Assembly: GCA_963774625.1 (NCBI GenBank)
Contig: CAVZFQ010000013.1
Span: forward strand, 1,426,001-1,490,000
DNA: 64,000 nt
Direction of reading: 5' to 3'
Source of the DNA: VAXT01 sp963774625
GTDB lineage: Bacteria; Actinomycetota; Thermoleophilia; Gaiellales; Gaiellaceae
A program made the position numbers and the translations under genes. Below are positions 42,117 to 49,262 of this stretch, piece after piece (the stretch's first letter is position 1; every line of letters starts with the position of its first letter). A model generated the notes under the pieces. It was not told the origin of the DNA and ran no database searches. It saw only the letters and a program-made list of their open reading frames with translations.

Positions 42117-43742
42117 ATGAGCCAAAAGCGGCTCGCTGTGGTGGTCATCGTCGGGCTGCTCGTGTGCCCGGGGATCGCCGAGGCGGGCGGAACGTTCCGC
42201 TACAGCCTGGACCTGGACCTCGACTACGTCGACCCGGCGCTCGCCTACTCCACGGTCTCGTGGGAGATCGAATATGCGACCTGCTCGATGCTCATGAGTT
42301 ATCCGGACGCGCCCGCCCCGCGCGGGTCCCGCCTCGTGCCTGACGCGGCCGCGGCGATGCCCGAGGTCTCGCGCGACGGCAAGACGTACACCTTCCGTCT
42401 ACGCCAGAACCGACGGTTCCACGACGGAACCCGCGTTACGCCGCGCAGCTTCAAGCACGCGATCACGCGCGTGCTGACTCCGGCCATGAGGTCACCCGGC
42501 CGGGTGTTTTTCAGGGACATCCTGGGCGCGGAAGCGTTCATCGGCAGGAAGACCCGGACCGTCGTCGGCATTACCGTCTTGCCGGGCAACCGGCTTCAGA
42601 TCCGTCTGAAACGTCGTGCGCCTGATCTCCTGGCTCGCCTGGCGATGCCGTTTGCGTGCCCCGTGAAGCCTGGCACGCCGACCTACTCCGGTGGCGTTCG
42701 GACGCCGCTCGCGGGCTCCGGGCCGTACTACATCGCCGCGTGGGTCCCGAAGCGCAGCCTCGTGCTGCGTCGCAACCGCTTCTACCGGGGGCCAAGGCCT
42801 CACAACGTCAGCCAGGTCGTCTACGACATCGGCCTTCCGACGGCCACGATCAGGCTCAACATCGAGGAAGGGAAGACTGATCACGGCCCTGTCCCTGCGT
42901 CCGCGCACGCCCAGCTGGGCCCTCGGTACGGATTGCACCGCCGGTCGCCCGGCCGCTACTTCGTCAACCCTCGCGCGACGCTCCGCTACCTGACGATGAA
43001 CCATGAGCGGGCGCTGTTCGGGAAGCCGGGCGGGGGAGAGAATGCCCAGCTCGGCAACGTGGGCTTGAAGCAAGCCGTCAACTACGCGATCGACCGTACG
43101 GCGCTGGTCGAGCAGCGCGGTGCGTACGCGGGCTGGACCACCGATCAGTACCTCCCGCGCGCCATACCGGGATTCCGCAACGCGAAGATCTATCCGTCGC
43201 GCCCTGACCTCGCAAAAGCACGAGCGTTAGCGGCGGGCAACACGCGGAGCGGGCAGGGTGTCTTCTACAGCTGCAACACCGGGCCCTGCCTCCCGATGGC
43301 GCAGATCATTCAGGCCAATCTTCAGGCGATCGGAGTGAACATGGACATCAGGGCGTTCCCTCGCTGCATCGGCTGCGAAAGGAAAACCCACACCCGCGGA
43401 GAGCCTTTCGACATGTCGATGGAGCTGTGGTCAGTCGGCTACTTCGACCCGCAGGACTTCATGTTCCTGTTCGACGGCCGTACACTCCGGCCGAAGGACA
43501 ACACGAACCTCTCGTACTTCGACTCGAGCGAGTACAACAAACGGTTTGCTGAGGCTTCGACGATGATCGGCCAGGCCCGCTACCGGGCTTTCGGCACGCT
43601 CGACGTCGATGTCGCGAGGAACGTCGCGCCAATCGCCGCCTTCATGAACGACAACGACCGCCGCTTCTTCTCGGCCCGCGTCCGCAACTTCTTCCAGCAC
43701 CCCGTCTATGGCCTGGACCTTCCCGCGATCGCGGTCGAGTAG
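42117..43742 (+). CDS. ABC transporter substrate-binding protein (peptide/nickel, SBP_bac_5)
   Basis: The protein has a signal peptide (1-25) and the SBP_bac_5 fold: DLDYVDPALAYSTVSWEI, DAAAAMPEVSRDGKTYTFRLRQNRRFHDGTRVTPRSF (the family signature DGKTYTFxLRxxxxFHDG), and LKQAVNYAIDRTALVEQ. About 541 residues is the usual length. Peptides are the likely ligand. No ABC permease or ATPase gene lies beside it, so it is an orphan or works with a distant transporter. ATG 42117; a GTG three bases upstream is also in frame. Confidence 0.85.
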   Translation: MSQKRLAVVVIVGLLVCPGIAEAGGTFRYSLDLDLDYVDPALAYSTVSWEIEYATCSMLMSYPDAPAPRGSRLVPDAAAAMPEVSRDGKTYTFRLRQNRRFHDGTRVTPRSFKHAITRVLTPAMRSPGRVFFRDILGAEAFIGRKTRTVVGITVLPGNRLQIRLKRRAPDLLARLAMPFACPVKPGTPTYSGGVRTPLAGSGPYYIAAWVPKRSLVLRRNRFYRGPRPHNVSQVVYDIGLPTATIRLNIEEGKTDHGPVPASAHAQLGPRYGLHRRSPGRYFVNPRATLRYLTMNHERALFGKPGGGENAQLGNVGLKQAVNYAIDRTALVEQRGAYAGWTTDQYLPRAIPGFRNAKIYPSRPDLAKARALAAGNTRSGQGVFYSCNTGPCLPMAQIIQANLQAIGVNMDIRAFPRCIGCERKTHTRGEPFDMSMELWSVGYFDPQDFMFLFDGRTLRPKDNTNLSYFDSSEYNKRFAEASTMIGQARYRAFGTLDVDVARNVAPIAAFMNDNDRRFFSARVRNFFQHPVYGLDLPAIAVE

Positions 43743-43757
43743 TACTCTCGGGGCGCC

Positions 43758-44069
43758 GTGTCCACCATCCTCCTCGTAGGGGTGGATCTCTACATCCGGG
43801 GCAAGCTGGAGACCGGTCTACCCGGCCATCGCTTCGTGACGACGGACAGTGTCGATCCGCCCGACTGCGTGATCGCCGACGTGTCGCGTGTCGATCCGCA
43901 CGACGTGGTCGACTCCTTCCCGGACGCGCCGATTCTCGGCTACACGAACCACAAGGACACGGCCGGCCTGCGCCGGGCGCACGAGGCCGGGTTCGACCAG
44001 GTCGTGGCGAAGTCTGCGCTGTCGGAGCGGGCTTCTGAGCTCGTCGAGGAGCTACTGGCAGCTAGCTAG
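43758..44069 (+). CDS. Degenerate receiver-like protein
   Basis: This 103-residue protein looks like a response-regulator receiver: MSTILLVGVDL for the first strand, CVIADVSRVDP with an aspartate at the phospho-acceptor position, ILGYTNH with the conserved Thr, and VVAKSAL with the conserved Lys. The usual N-terminal acidic pair is missing (VGVD instead of DD), so metal binding and phosphorylation may be lost. No kinase is adjacent. A TACTCT -10 box (43743-43748) lies close upstream. Confidence 0.6.
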   Translation: MSTILLVGVDLYIRGKLETGLPGHRFVTTDSVDPPDCVIADVSRVDPHDVVDSFPDAPILGYTNHKDTAGLRRAHEAGFDQVVAKSALSERASELVEELLAAS

Positions 44070-44072
44070 ACT
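44067..44072 (+). promoter_or_regulatory. -10 box of fdxA, very short leader
   Basis: TAGACT ends ten bases before the GTG at 44082. The predicted leader is about three bases. Confidence 0.45.
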
Positions 44073-44081
44073 GACCCGCTC

Positions 44082-44384
44082 GTGACTTACATCATCGCCG
44101 AGCCCTGCATCGACATCAAAGACCGCTCGTGCGTCGACGTTTGCCCGGTCGACTGCATCCACGAGTTCGAGCGGATCCTGATCATCGATCCCGAGGAGTG
44201 CATCGATTGCGGTGCATGCGAACCGGAGTGCCCGGTCGAAGCGATCTTCCCCGAGGATGCGCTGCCCGATAAATGGGAGCCGTTCGTGAAGATCAACTAC
44301 GCCTACGGCGACCCTGAGGCCATCAACAAGCTGACGGACGAGTACGCGACCGAGCACAACGTCCAGAACCCTCCGCTCGAATAG
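44082..44384 (+). CDS. fdxA: 7Fe ferredoxin FdxA
   Basis: The 100-residue protein begins MTYIIAEPCIDIKDRSCVDVCPVDC: Cys9, Cys17 and Cys21 hold the 3Fe-4S cluster and Cys25 joins the later CIDCGACEPEC group for the 4Fe-4S cluster. The C-terminus (INKLTDEYATEHNVQNPPLE) is shorter than in mycobacterial FdxA. It carries electrons, for example to P450s or oxidoreductases. The GTG start has a leaderless-type promoter. Confidence 0.95.
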   Translation: MTYIIAEPCIDIKDRSCVDVCPVDCIHEFERILIIDPEECIDCGACEPECPVEAIFPEDALPDKWEPFVKINYAYGDPEAINKLTDEYATEHNVQNPPLE

Positions 44385-44401
44385 AAACCCCGGTTCCGGG
44401 T

Positions 44402-44432
44402 ACCCCCTCTGCTGGAAAGCAACGAAGGGGGT
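44402..44432 (+). promoter_or_regulatory. Hairpin covering the ribosome site of the next gene
   Basis: ACCCCCT (44402-44408) can pair with AGGGGGT (44426-44432) across a 17-base loop. The 3' arm contains the purine-rich ribosome site in front of the ATG at 44438. It could control translation or end transcription of fdxA. Confidence 0.4.
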
Positions 44433-44437
44433 CACCA

Positions 44438-44773
44438 ATGCCACAGCAAGCATGGAGCTCGAAGCGCGAACGGCAGTACGAGCACATCAAGGAGAGCGCG
44501 AAGGACCAGGGCGCCTCGACGAAGCGAGCCAAGGAGCTCGCTGCGAGAACCGTGAACAAGGAGCGCGCGCGCACGGGCGAGGCGAGGACGTCGTCTCGCT
44601 CCTCGACACGCGACATCTCCTCGGGCCGGCGCGGCGGTCTCCGCTCGGGGACGCGGCGCTCCAAGGGCCAGACGAAGGAGCAGCTCTACAACCAGGCCAA
44701 GCGCCTCAACGTCAAGGGCCGCTCGCGGATGAACAAGCAGCAGCTTCTCGCTGCCGTCAACCGCAAGAAGTAA
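44438..44773 (+). CDS. Plasmid-stabilisation-like basic protein with Rho N-terminal-like domain
   Basis: The 111-residue protein is strongly basic. It begins MPQQAWSSKRERQYEHIKESAKDQG and contains RAKELAARTVNKERARTGEA, a block often labelled 'plasmid stabilization protein' in actinobacteria. The C-terminal TKEQLYNQAKRLNVKGRSRMNKQQLLAAV is a SAP/Rho-N-type helix-extended-helix that may bind nucleic acid. It is not a toxin or antitoxin by sequence. The function is unknown. Confidence 0.72.
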   Translation: MPQQAWSSKRERQYEHIKESAKDQGASTKRAKELAARTVNKERARTGEARTSSRSSTRDISSGRRGGLRSGTRRSKGQTKEQLYNQAKRLNVKGRSRMNKQQLLAAVNRKK

Positions 44774-44819
44774 GTAGCGATGTTTTGGGCCTCGTCCTCC
44801 TAGGTAGGGTGAAAGCGGG

Positions 44820-45500
44820 ATGAGGCCCAAGACTCTTGATCACGTCGCCCTCTGGGTCGCGGACCGTGACCGGATCGCGGACTTCGCAACCGAGCGGCTT
44901 TCGATGCACGTCATCGAGCGCACCGACAAGTTCACGCTCGTCGGCACGGACGCGCGCCGCGGCAAGCTGACCCTCTTCGAAGCCGAAGGGCCGCGGGAGC
45001 GAGGTGCGCTGAAGCACATCGCGCTCCGCGTGAACGATCTCGACGCGTCGCTGAATGGTCTGGACGGCGTCGACGTCGAGCGGATCGAAGACGCTGCGTA
45101 CTTCGACGTCTACGAAGGCCTGCGCCTCGGTCTCGTCGAGGCCGAGACCGAGGTCGAGTACGACCTCGACCACGTCGCCCTGTTCTCCGCCAATCCGGAG
45201 GAGACTGCTGAGCTCTACCGCCCCCTCGGCTTCTCCCCCGACGGAGACCGCCGCGTCGAGGTCGGTGGCGCGTGGGTCGAGTTTCACGACGGCGAGCCGG
45301 GTGAGCCGGAGCGGCCGCTCCTGAACCACCTGGCCGTGCTCGTCGACTCGTCCGACGAGCACCTCGAAGAGGCTCGTGAGCTTGGCATCGAGGTGGCGGA
45401 CGTCGTCGACGCCGCTAACACGTGCGCCGTCTTTCTCTGGGGGCCCGAGCGCGTGAAGATCGAGTACGTCGAGCACAAGCCGACGTTCGCGCTGAAATAG
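44820..45500 (+). CDS. VOC-family (glyoxalase/dioxygenase fold) protein
   Basis: The 226-residue protein has two paired beta-alpha-beta VOC modules: LDHVALWVADRDRIADFATERL and ALKHIALRVND, then LDHVALFSANPEETAELYRPLGF and LLNHLAVLVDS. His/Glu positions for one metal site are present. The enzyme could be a glyoxalase, dioxygenase or isomerase; the sequence does not say which. A TAGGGT -10 box (44805-44810) is nine bases upstream of the ATG. The FAD gene begins within its last 79 bases. Confidence 0.8.
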   Translation: MRPKTLDHVALWVADRDRIADFATERLSMHVIERTDKFTLVGTDARRGKLTLFEAEGPRERGALKHIALRVNDLDASLNGLDGVDVERIEDAAYFDVYEGLRLGLVEAETEVEYDLDHVALFSANPEETAELYRPLGFSPDGDRRVEVGGAWVEFHDGEPGEPERPLLNHLAVLVDSSDEHLEEARELGIEVADVVDAANTCAVFLWGPERVKIEYVEHKPTFALK

Positions 45501-46540
45501 CCGACCTCGTCGTAGCCGGCGCGGGGATGGCCGGCCTTTGCGCGGCCGCGCGTGCTCGTGAGCTGGGTGCCGAGCCGCTCGTCCTGGAGAAGGGCAACCG
45601 GCCCGGAGGGTCGATGCTCCTCTCGAGCTGCGTCATCTGGCGGCACCGGGACTTCGCCGACTTTCGCGCCGAGTGCCCCGGTGGCGACGAGGAGCTGCAA
45701 CGTGCGATCTTCGATCAGCTCGATGATGGCCTCGACTGGCTCGAGTCCCTCGGAGCGCCGGTCACCGAGCTGGACACCGGGAACCCCCGCACCGTGGGCC
45801 GCCGCTTCGAACCGCGAGGGCTGACGGAGGCCCTCCTGCGCAACATTGGCGACAATCGCGTGCGCCTCTCGTGCCAGGGACAGTCCCCGCTAAAAGAGAG
45901 TGACATTTTGTGCACAGGGGGGTTTCCTGTACGGCTGGCCGGCGAACGGGGCCTCCTTTTACGGGCCAACCCCTGGAGCGTGGGGGACGGGCTCGAATAT
46001 GGCCGCGGCCGTGGGGCCGAGACTGCCGGCGACTTCGACGAGTTCTACGGCCGCGCGATGCCTGCCGTCGACCAGGTGGCCGAGAGCGACTTCGTCCGGC
46101 TCACGCAGCTCTACGGCCGGTACGCGACGGTCACCTCCGAGGACGGCTCTGAGCGGTTCGAGGGCGAGCCCACCTGGTCGGAGACCGACCTCGTGCAGCA
46201 GATCGCGCGCTGGCCCGGAGGGCGTGCCTGGTACACGGTCGAGGCCGCGGCGCTCCAGGAGCGCGTTCGCGAGCGCACAGTCGCCGAGATGATCGAGGCC
46301 GCTCGCGCGGCCGGCGCTCCGGTCCGAGAGGAGGACGGACGAGTGTCCGTGCTCGTGCGCGCAGCGGTCACGCAGACGCTGGGCGGCCTTCGCATCGATC
46401 CTCAGGCCCGCGTTCAGGGTGCGGACAACCTCTACGCCGCGGGCGCCGATGTGGGCGGGATCGCGAACGGCGGCTACTCGAGCGGGCTGGCGGCGGCGCT
46501 CGTCTTCGGCCGCATCGCGGCGGAAACGGCGCTCGCCTAG
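45422..46540 (+). CDS. FAD-dependent oxidoreductase (FAD_binding_2 / succinate-dehydrogenase-like)
   Basis: The protein has ADLVVAGAGMAGLCAAARARELGAEPLVLEKGNRPGGSML (dinucleotide motif and the following glycines), LLRANPWSVGDG, DEFYGRAM, and GGLRIDPQARVQGADNLYAAGADVGGIANGGYSSGLAAALVFG, the C-terminal FAD motif. This fits 3-ketosteroid dehydrogenase or fumarate-reductase-like flavoproteins. Residues near 45885-45965 are odd: many A/T-ending codons and an unusual stretch. GTG 45422 is the only start in frame before the FAD motif; the natural start is probably near 45495 and was lost by an indel. Confidence 0.72.
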   Translation: MRRLSLGARAREDRVRRAQADVRAEIADLVVAGAGMAGLCAAARARELGAEPLVLEKGNRPGGSMLLSSCVIWRHRDFADFRAECPGGDEELQRAIFDQLDDGLDWLESLGAPVTELDTGNPRTVGRRFEPRGLTEALLRNIGDNRVRLSCQGQSPLKESDILCTGGFPVRLAGERGLLLRANPWSVGDGLEYGRGRGAETAGDFDEFYGRAMPAVDQVAESDFVRLTQLYGRYATVTSEDGSERFEGEPTWSETDLVQQIARWPGGRAWYTVEAAALQERVRERTVAEMIEAARAAGAPVREEDGRVSVLVRAAVTQTLGGLRIDPQARVQGADNLYAAGADVGGIANGGYSSGLAAALVFGRIAAETALA

Positions 46541-46731
46541 GGGGTCTGCAACAGGTACGCGCAAGGCCGCTTGTCGGCCGGGAGCGGCGAGGGCCCGATG
46601 CGCGTCACGAACCAGTGGCCGTCCTGACCGTCCAGTTCGACGACGGCGCCGGTCTCCGGCGGGTCGCCGTCCCCGGAAACCAGCTCGTATCCGGTGGGCT
46701 TGGAAACGAAGAGGACGTGTCCATCGGCCAT
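46537..46731 (-). CDS. Small protein with SH3-like strands
   Basis: The 64-residue protein MADGHVLFVSKPTGYELVSGDGDPPETGAVVELDGQDGHWFVTRIGPSPLP...DKRPCAYL is beta-rich, with ETGAVVELDGQDGHWFVTRIGPSPLPADKR resembling short SH3-like hypothetical proteins common in Actinobacteria. One cysteine near the C-terminus. No function is known. ATG 46731. It converges on the FAD gene with a four-base overlap. Confidence 0.62.
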   Translation of the reverse strand: MADGHVLFVSKPTGYELVSGDGDPPETGAVVELDGQDGHWFVTRIGPSPLPADKRPCAYLLQTP

Positions 46732-46744
46732 CGCGGGCGCGATC

Positions 46745-47605
46745 CTAGCGACGGACGGCATAGCCGGGGAAGACGACTCGCACCGCTGTGCCGCCGTCAT
46801 CGCCCTCGTCAACCGTCAGCCGGCCGCTCAACGAGCGACCGCGTTCCTCGATCGCCTCGAACGTACGCCGGCGCCGCTCGCCCGGCGCATCGTCCACGAT
46901 CACGACCTCCACGCCGTCCTTCGCCTCGCCGACGCGAATCGAGATCCTGGTCGGCGGACCGCGACGAATTGCCTGGTGCAGGGCAGCCCGGATGATCTGG
47001 TAGATCGCGACCTGCGCCCGCTCGGCGAGCGCCTCCGCGCCGGCCACGTCGAGCTCGAACTCGATCTCCTCCGCGATCCCCAGTTGCTCGGAGAGCGCCC
47101 GCACGGCCGGGGTGAACCCCTGATCCCGCAGCACCACAGGCTCCAGCTCGAACGAGAGGTCGCGGAGCGACCGGATCGTGTCCCGCTGCCTGTCCATCGC
47201 CGAGCGAAGCACCTCCACCGAGTCCTCGCCGTGTCCGGCCTCGACCGAGGCGGCAACGGCGTCGAGCATCAGCGCGATCCCGGCGAGCGACTGCACCGGC
47301 CCGTCGTGCAGGAACAGCGCGAGCCGCCGGCGCTCCTCCTGCTCGGCGGTCATGAGCTGGTCGGAGAGCCGCGTGTGCTCGGCCGAGAGCCGCTCCATCT
47401 CCTCGTCCGTCTGGCCCTCGTGCCGGCTCTCGCGGACGAGCAGCAAGGCGGCGAGTGCTCCCGCGGCCGCGACCGCTGCCAGAAGCCCTGCGAGGGCGAG
47501 GGGCGCGGCGTCGACGGCGAGCCCGAGCACGCCGATGACGGCGCCTGCCACGACCCCGCCGACGAGCAGGACCGGACTAGTCGATGATCGCCTCGCGAAG
47601 CGCAA
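46745..47605 (-). CDS. NarL-partner histidine kinase with degenerate ATPase domain
   Basis: The 286-residue protein has two hydrophobic N-terminal helices (residues 10-55), a HisKA_3 dimerisation helix EQEERRRLALFLHDGPVQSLAG with the phospho-acceptor histidine, and a HATPase-like part. In that part the N-box reads YQIIRAALHQAIRRG, where the family has E..xN..KHA, and the G1 box DDGxG is DDAPG followed by RRRRT, so ATP binding looks weak or lost. It overlaps its response regulator by 29 bases, TTG start. The receiver partner is intact. Confidence 0.78.
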   Translation of the reverse strand: MRFARRSSTSPVLLVGGVVAGAVIGVLGLAVDAAPLALAGLLAAVAAAGALAALLLVRESRHEGQTDEEMERLSAEHTRLSDQLMTAEQEERRRLALFLHDGPVQSLAGIALMLDAVAASVEAGHGEDSVEVLRSAMDRQRDTIRSLRDLSFELEPVVLRDQGFTPAVRALSEQLGIAEEIEFELDVAGAEALAERAQVAIYQIIRAALHQAIRRGPPTRISIRVGEAKDGVEVVIVDDAPGERRRRTFEAIEERGRSLSGRLTVDEGDDGGTAVRVVFPGYAVRR

Positions 47606-48224
47606 TTGCCACCGCGTGCGTCCGCGTGTCCGCCTCGAGCTTCGTGAGGATGTGCCGGACGTGGCTCTTCACCGTCTCCTGGCTGATGAAGAGCTGCTTC
47701 GCCACGTCTGCGTTCGACATGCCGTCGGCCAGGAGCTGGAGGATCTCCCGCTCGCGGCCGGTGAGCATGTCCTCGCCCTTGCCCGTCAGGAAAGCCGGCA
47801 TCAGCGCGGGGTCGACATATCCCTCGCCGGTCGCGACCTTCTCGATCGCGCGCAACAGGGTCTGGTGCGGTGCCTCCTTGAGGATGTAGCCCTTCGCCCC
47901 GGACTCGAGGCCGCGGCCGAGCAGGCTGCGTTCGCTGTAGGCCGTGAAGATGAGAACCGCGACGTCGGGCGCCTTCTCGGTGAGCAGCTTCGTCGCCTCG
48001 AGCCCGTCCATGCCCGGCATCCGCACGTCCATGATCACGACGTCGGGTTTCCGCCGTTCGGCGAGGGCAACCGCGCTGGCGCCGTCGGCCGCCTCGCCGA
48101 TGACGCGAATGTGCGGCGCGCGCGATAGCGACAGGCGCAGCCCCTCGCGGACGACCTCGTGGTCGTCAACGATCAGACAGGTGATCTCTGGTTTTCCGTC
48201 GACAGCGGTGTCGTCTTCAGGCAC
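47577..48224 (-). CDS. NarL/FixJ-family response regulator
   Basis: The 215-residue protein has a receiver domain (about 13-130) with DDHEVVREGL, phospho-acceptor Asp in VVIMDVRMPGMDG, Thr in FTAYSE and Lys in YILKEA, followed by a LuxR-type helix-turn-helix (LTGREREILQLLADGMSNADVAKQLFISQETVKSHVRHILTKL). It binds DNA when phosphorylated. The histidine kinase is translationally coupled downstream, the reverse of the more common kinase-first order. Confidence 0.93.
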   Translation of the reverse strand: MPEDDTAVDGKPEITCLIVDDHEVVREGLRLSLSRAPHIRVIGEAADGASAVALAERRKPDVVIMDVRMPGMDGLEATKLLTEKAPDVAVLIFTAYSERSLLGRGLESGAKGYILKEAPHQTLLRAIEKVATGEGYVDPALMPAFLTGKGEDMLTGREREILQLLADGMSNADVAKQLFISQETVKSHVRHILTKLEADTRTHAVAIALREAIID

Positions 48225-48248
48225 GGCCCGTGGATTCTATTGGTGGAT

Positions 48249-49163
48249 TCAGACTGCTAGCTCTAGCTGCTCCGGCTCGGGCGCCGGGCGGAGGCGATTC
48301 GTGCGGCGGTCACGGACGCCGAGCTCCTTCGCGAGACCGGACACGAGTTGCTTCACGGGTCTCGCCTCGGCGGCGCCGAGGTAGGCGTTCCGACCGTAGA
48401 GCTGCTCGTATTCGGGGACGAGCTCGGGCCAGTCCCGCGCGAGGTTCGCCATGAAGTGCTCACGAGTTCCGGGTCGCAGGAAGAGGAGGTTCGTCCAGAT
48501 GCCGCAGGCGCCGGCCTCGCGCGCAGCGCGCACGACCTCGGCGATCTGCTCCGGGCGGTCGGAGATGCCGGGCAGGATTGGAGCCATGCCGACCCCGGCC
48601 CTGATCCCGGCGTCGGTGAGCGCCTTGACCGCCTTGAGCCGCTGGCGTGGATGCGCGGTCGAGGGCTCGGTCTTCCGCCAGACGTCCTCGTCGAGCGTCG
48701 GGATCGAAAACGTGACCGAGACATCGGCCCGCCGGGCGGCCTCAGCAAGGACGTCGAGGTCGCGGACGATCATCGGGCCGCGGGTGATGATCGAGAACGG
48801 GCTCGAAGCGTGGGCGAGCTCCTGGATGCAGCCGCGGGTCAGCCGGTACCGGCCTTCCGCGGGCTGGTATGGATCGGTGGCTGCGCCGACGGCGACCACT
48901 TCCCGCTTCCAGCTCGCCCGCGCGAGCTCCCTGCGCAGGACCTCGGCGATGTTGACCTTGACCCGGATCGACACCCCGTACCGATCGTCGAACGGCCGGT
49001 CCGCGCGCCGCTCGAAGGCGCGGACGTAACAGAAGGTGCAGCGGTGCACGCAGCCCATGTAGGGATTCAACGACCAGTCGAACAGCATGCCCTTGACCCG
49101 GTTCAGAGCGCTCCGACAGGGCTCTTCCCGGTATTCGACTCCCACAGCTCCATCATAGAACAT
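48249..49163 (-). CDS. Radical SAM protein of the Rv2578c/SplB-like family
   Basis: The 304-residue protein has YMGCVHRCTFCYVR with the CxxxCxxC cluster motif at Cys38, Cys42 and Cys45, then VAVGAATDPYQPAEGRYRLTRGC, ITRGPMI, and VGMAPILPGISDRPEQI, matching the family that includes M. tuberculosis Rv2578c and is distantly related to spore photoproduct lyase. Its reaction is not established. ATG 49163. A perfect LexA-type box (49158-49169) overlaps its start codon, suggesting induction by DNA damage. Confidence 0.85.
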   Translation of the reverse strand: MFYDGAVGVEYREEPCRSALNRVKGMLFDWSLNPYMGCVHRCTFCYVRAFERRADRPFDDRYGVSIRVKVNIAEVLRRELARASWKREVVAVGAATDPYQPAEGRYRLTRGCIQELAHASSPFSIITRGPMIVRDLDVLAEAARRADVSVTFSIPTLDEDVWRKTEPSTAHPRQRLKAVKALTDAGIRAGVGMAPILPGISDRPEQIAEVVRAAREAGACGIWTNLLFLRPGTREHFMANLARDWPELVPEYEQLYGRNAYLGAAEARPVKQLVSGLAKELGVRDRRTNRLRPAPEPEQLELAV

Positions 49164-49169
49164 ACGTTC
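49158..49169. promoter_or_regulatory. LexA-type SOS box (GAACATACGTTC) over the radical SAM start codon
   Basis: GAACATACGTTC fits GAACRNRYGTTC at each defined position. On the minus strand it reads GAACGTATGTTC and contains the ATG of the radical SAM gene. A repressor here would block transcription start and also lie across the initiation codon. Confidence 0.6.
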
Positions 49170-49193
49170 GCACCGGTCGCGACCGAGCCGATG

Positions 49194-49201
49194 CCTATAC
49201 T
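49194..49201. promoter_or_regulatory. Overlapping divergent -10 boxes
   Basis: Plus strand TATACT (49196-49201) and minus strand TATAGG (49199-49194) share their core. The plus transcript would start near 49208 (leader about 55 bases before ATG 49263, with a GGAG ribosome site). The minus transcript would start near 49187, 24 bases before the radical SAM ATG. Confidence 0.45.
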
Positions 49202-49262
49202 CAAAGAGATCGCCGTTGGACGACGACCACCCGCCTAGTCCTCGTGCCCCGGAGAGCGGGGC

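Noticed and set aside
44438..44773. Toxin-antitoxin system suggested by the 'plasmid stabilization' label
   Set aside because: The sequence lacks RelE/ParE or antitoxin motifs and stands alone. The C-terminal domain looks like a Rho-N/SAP nucleic-acid-binding fold.
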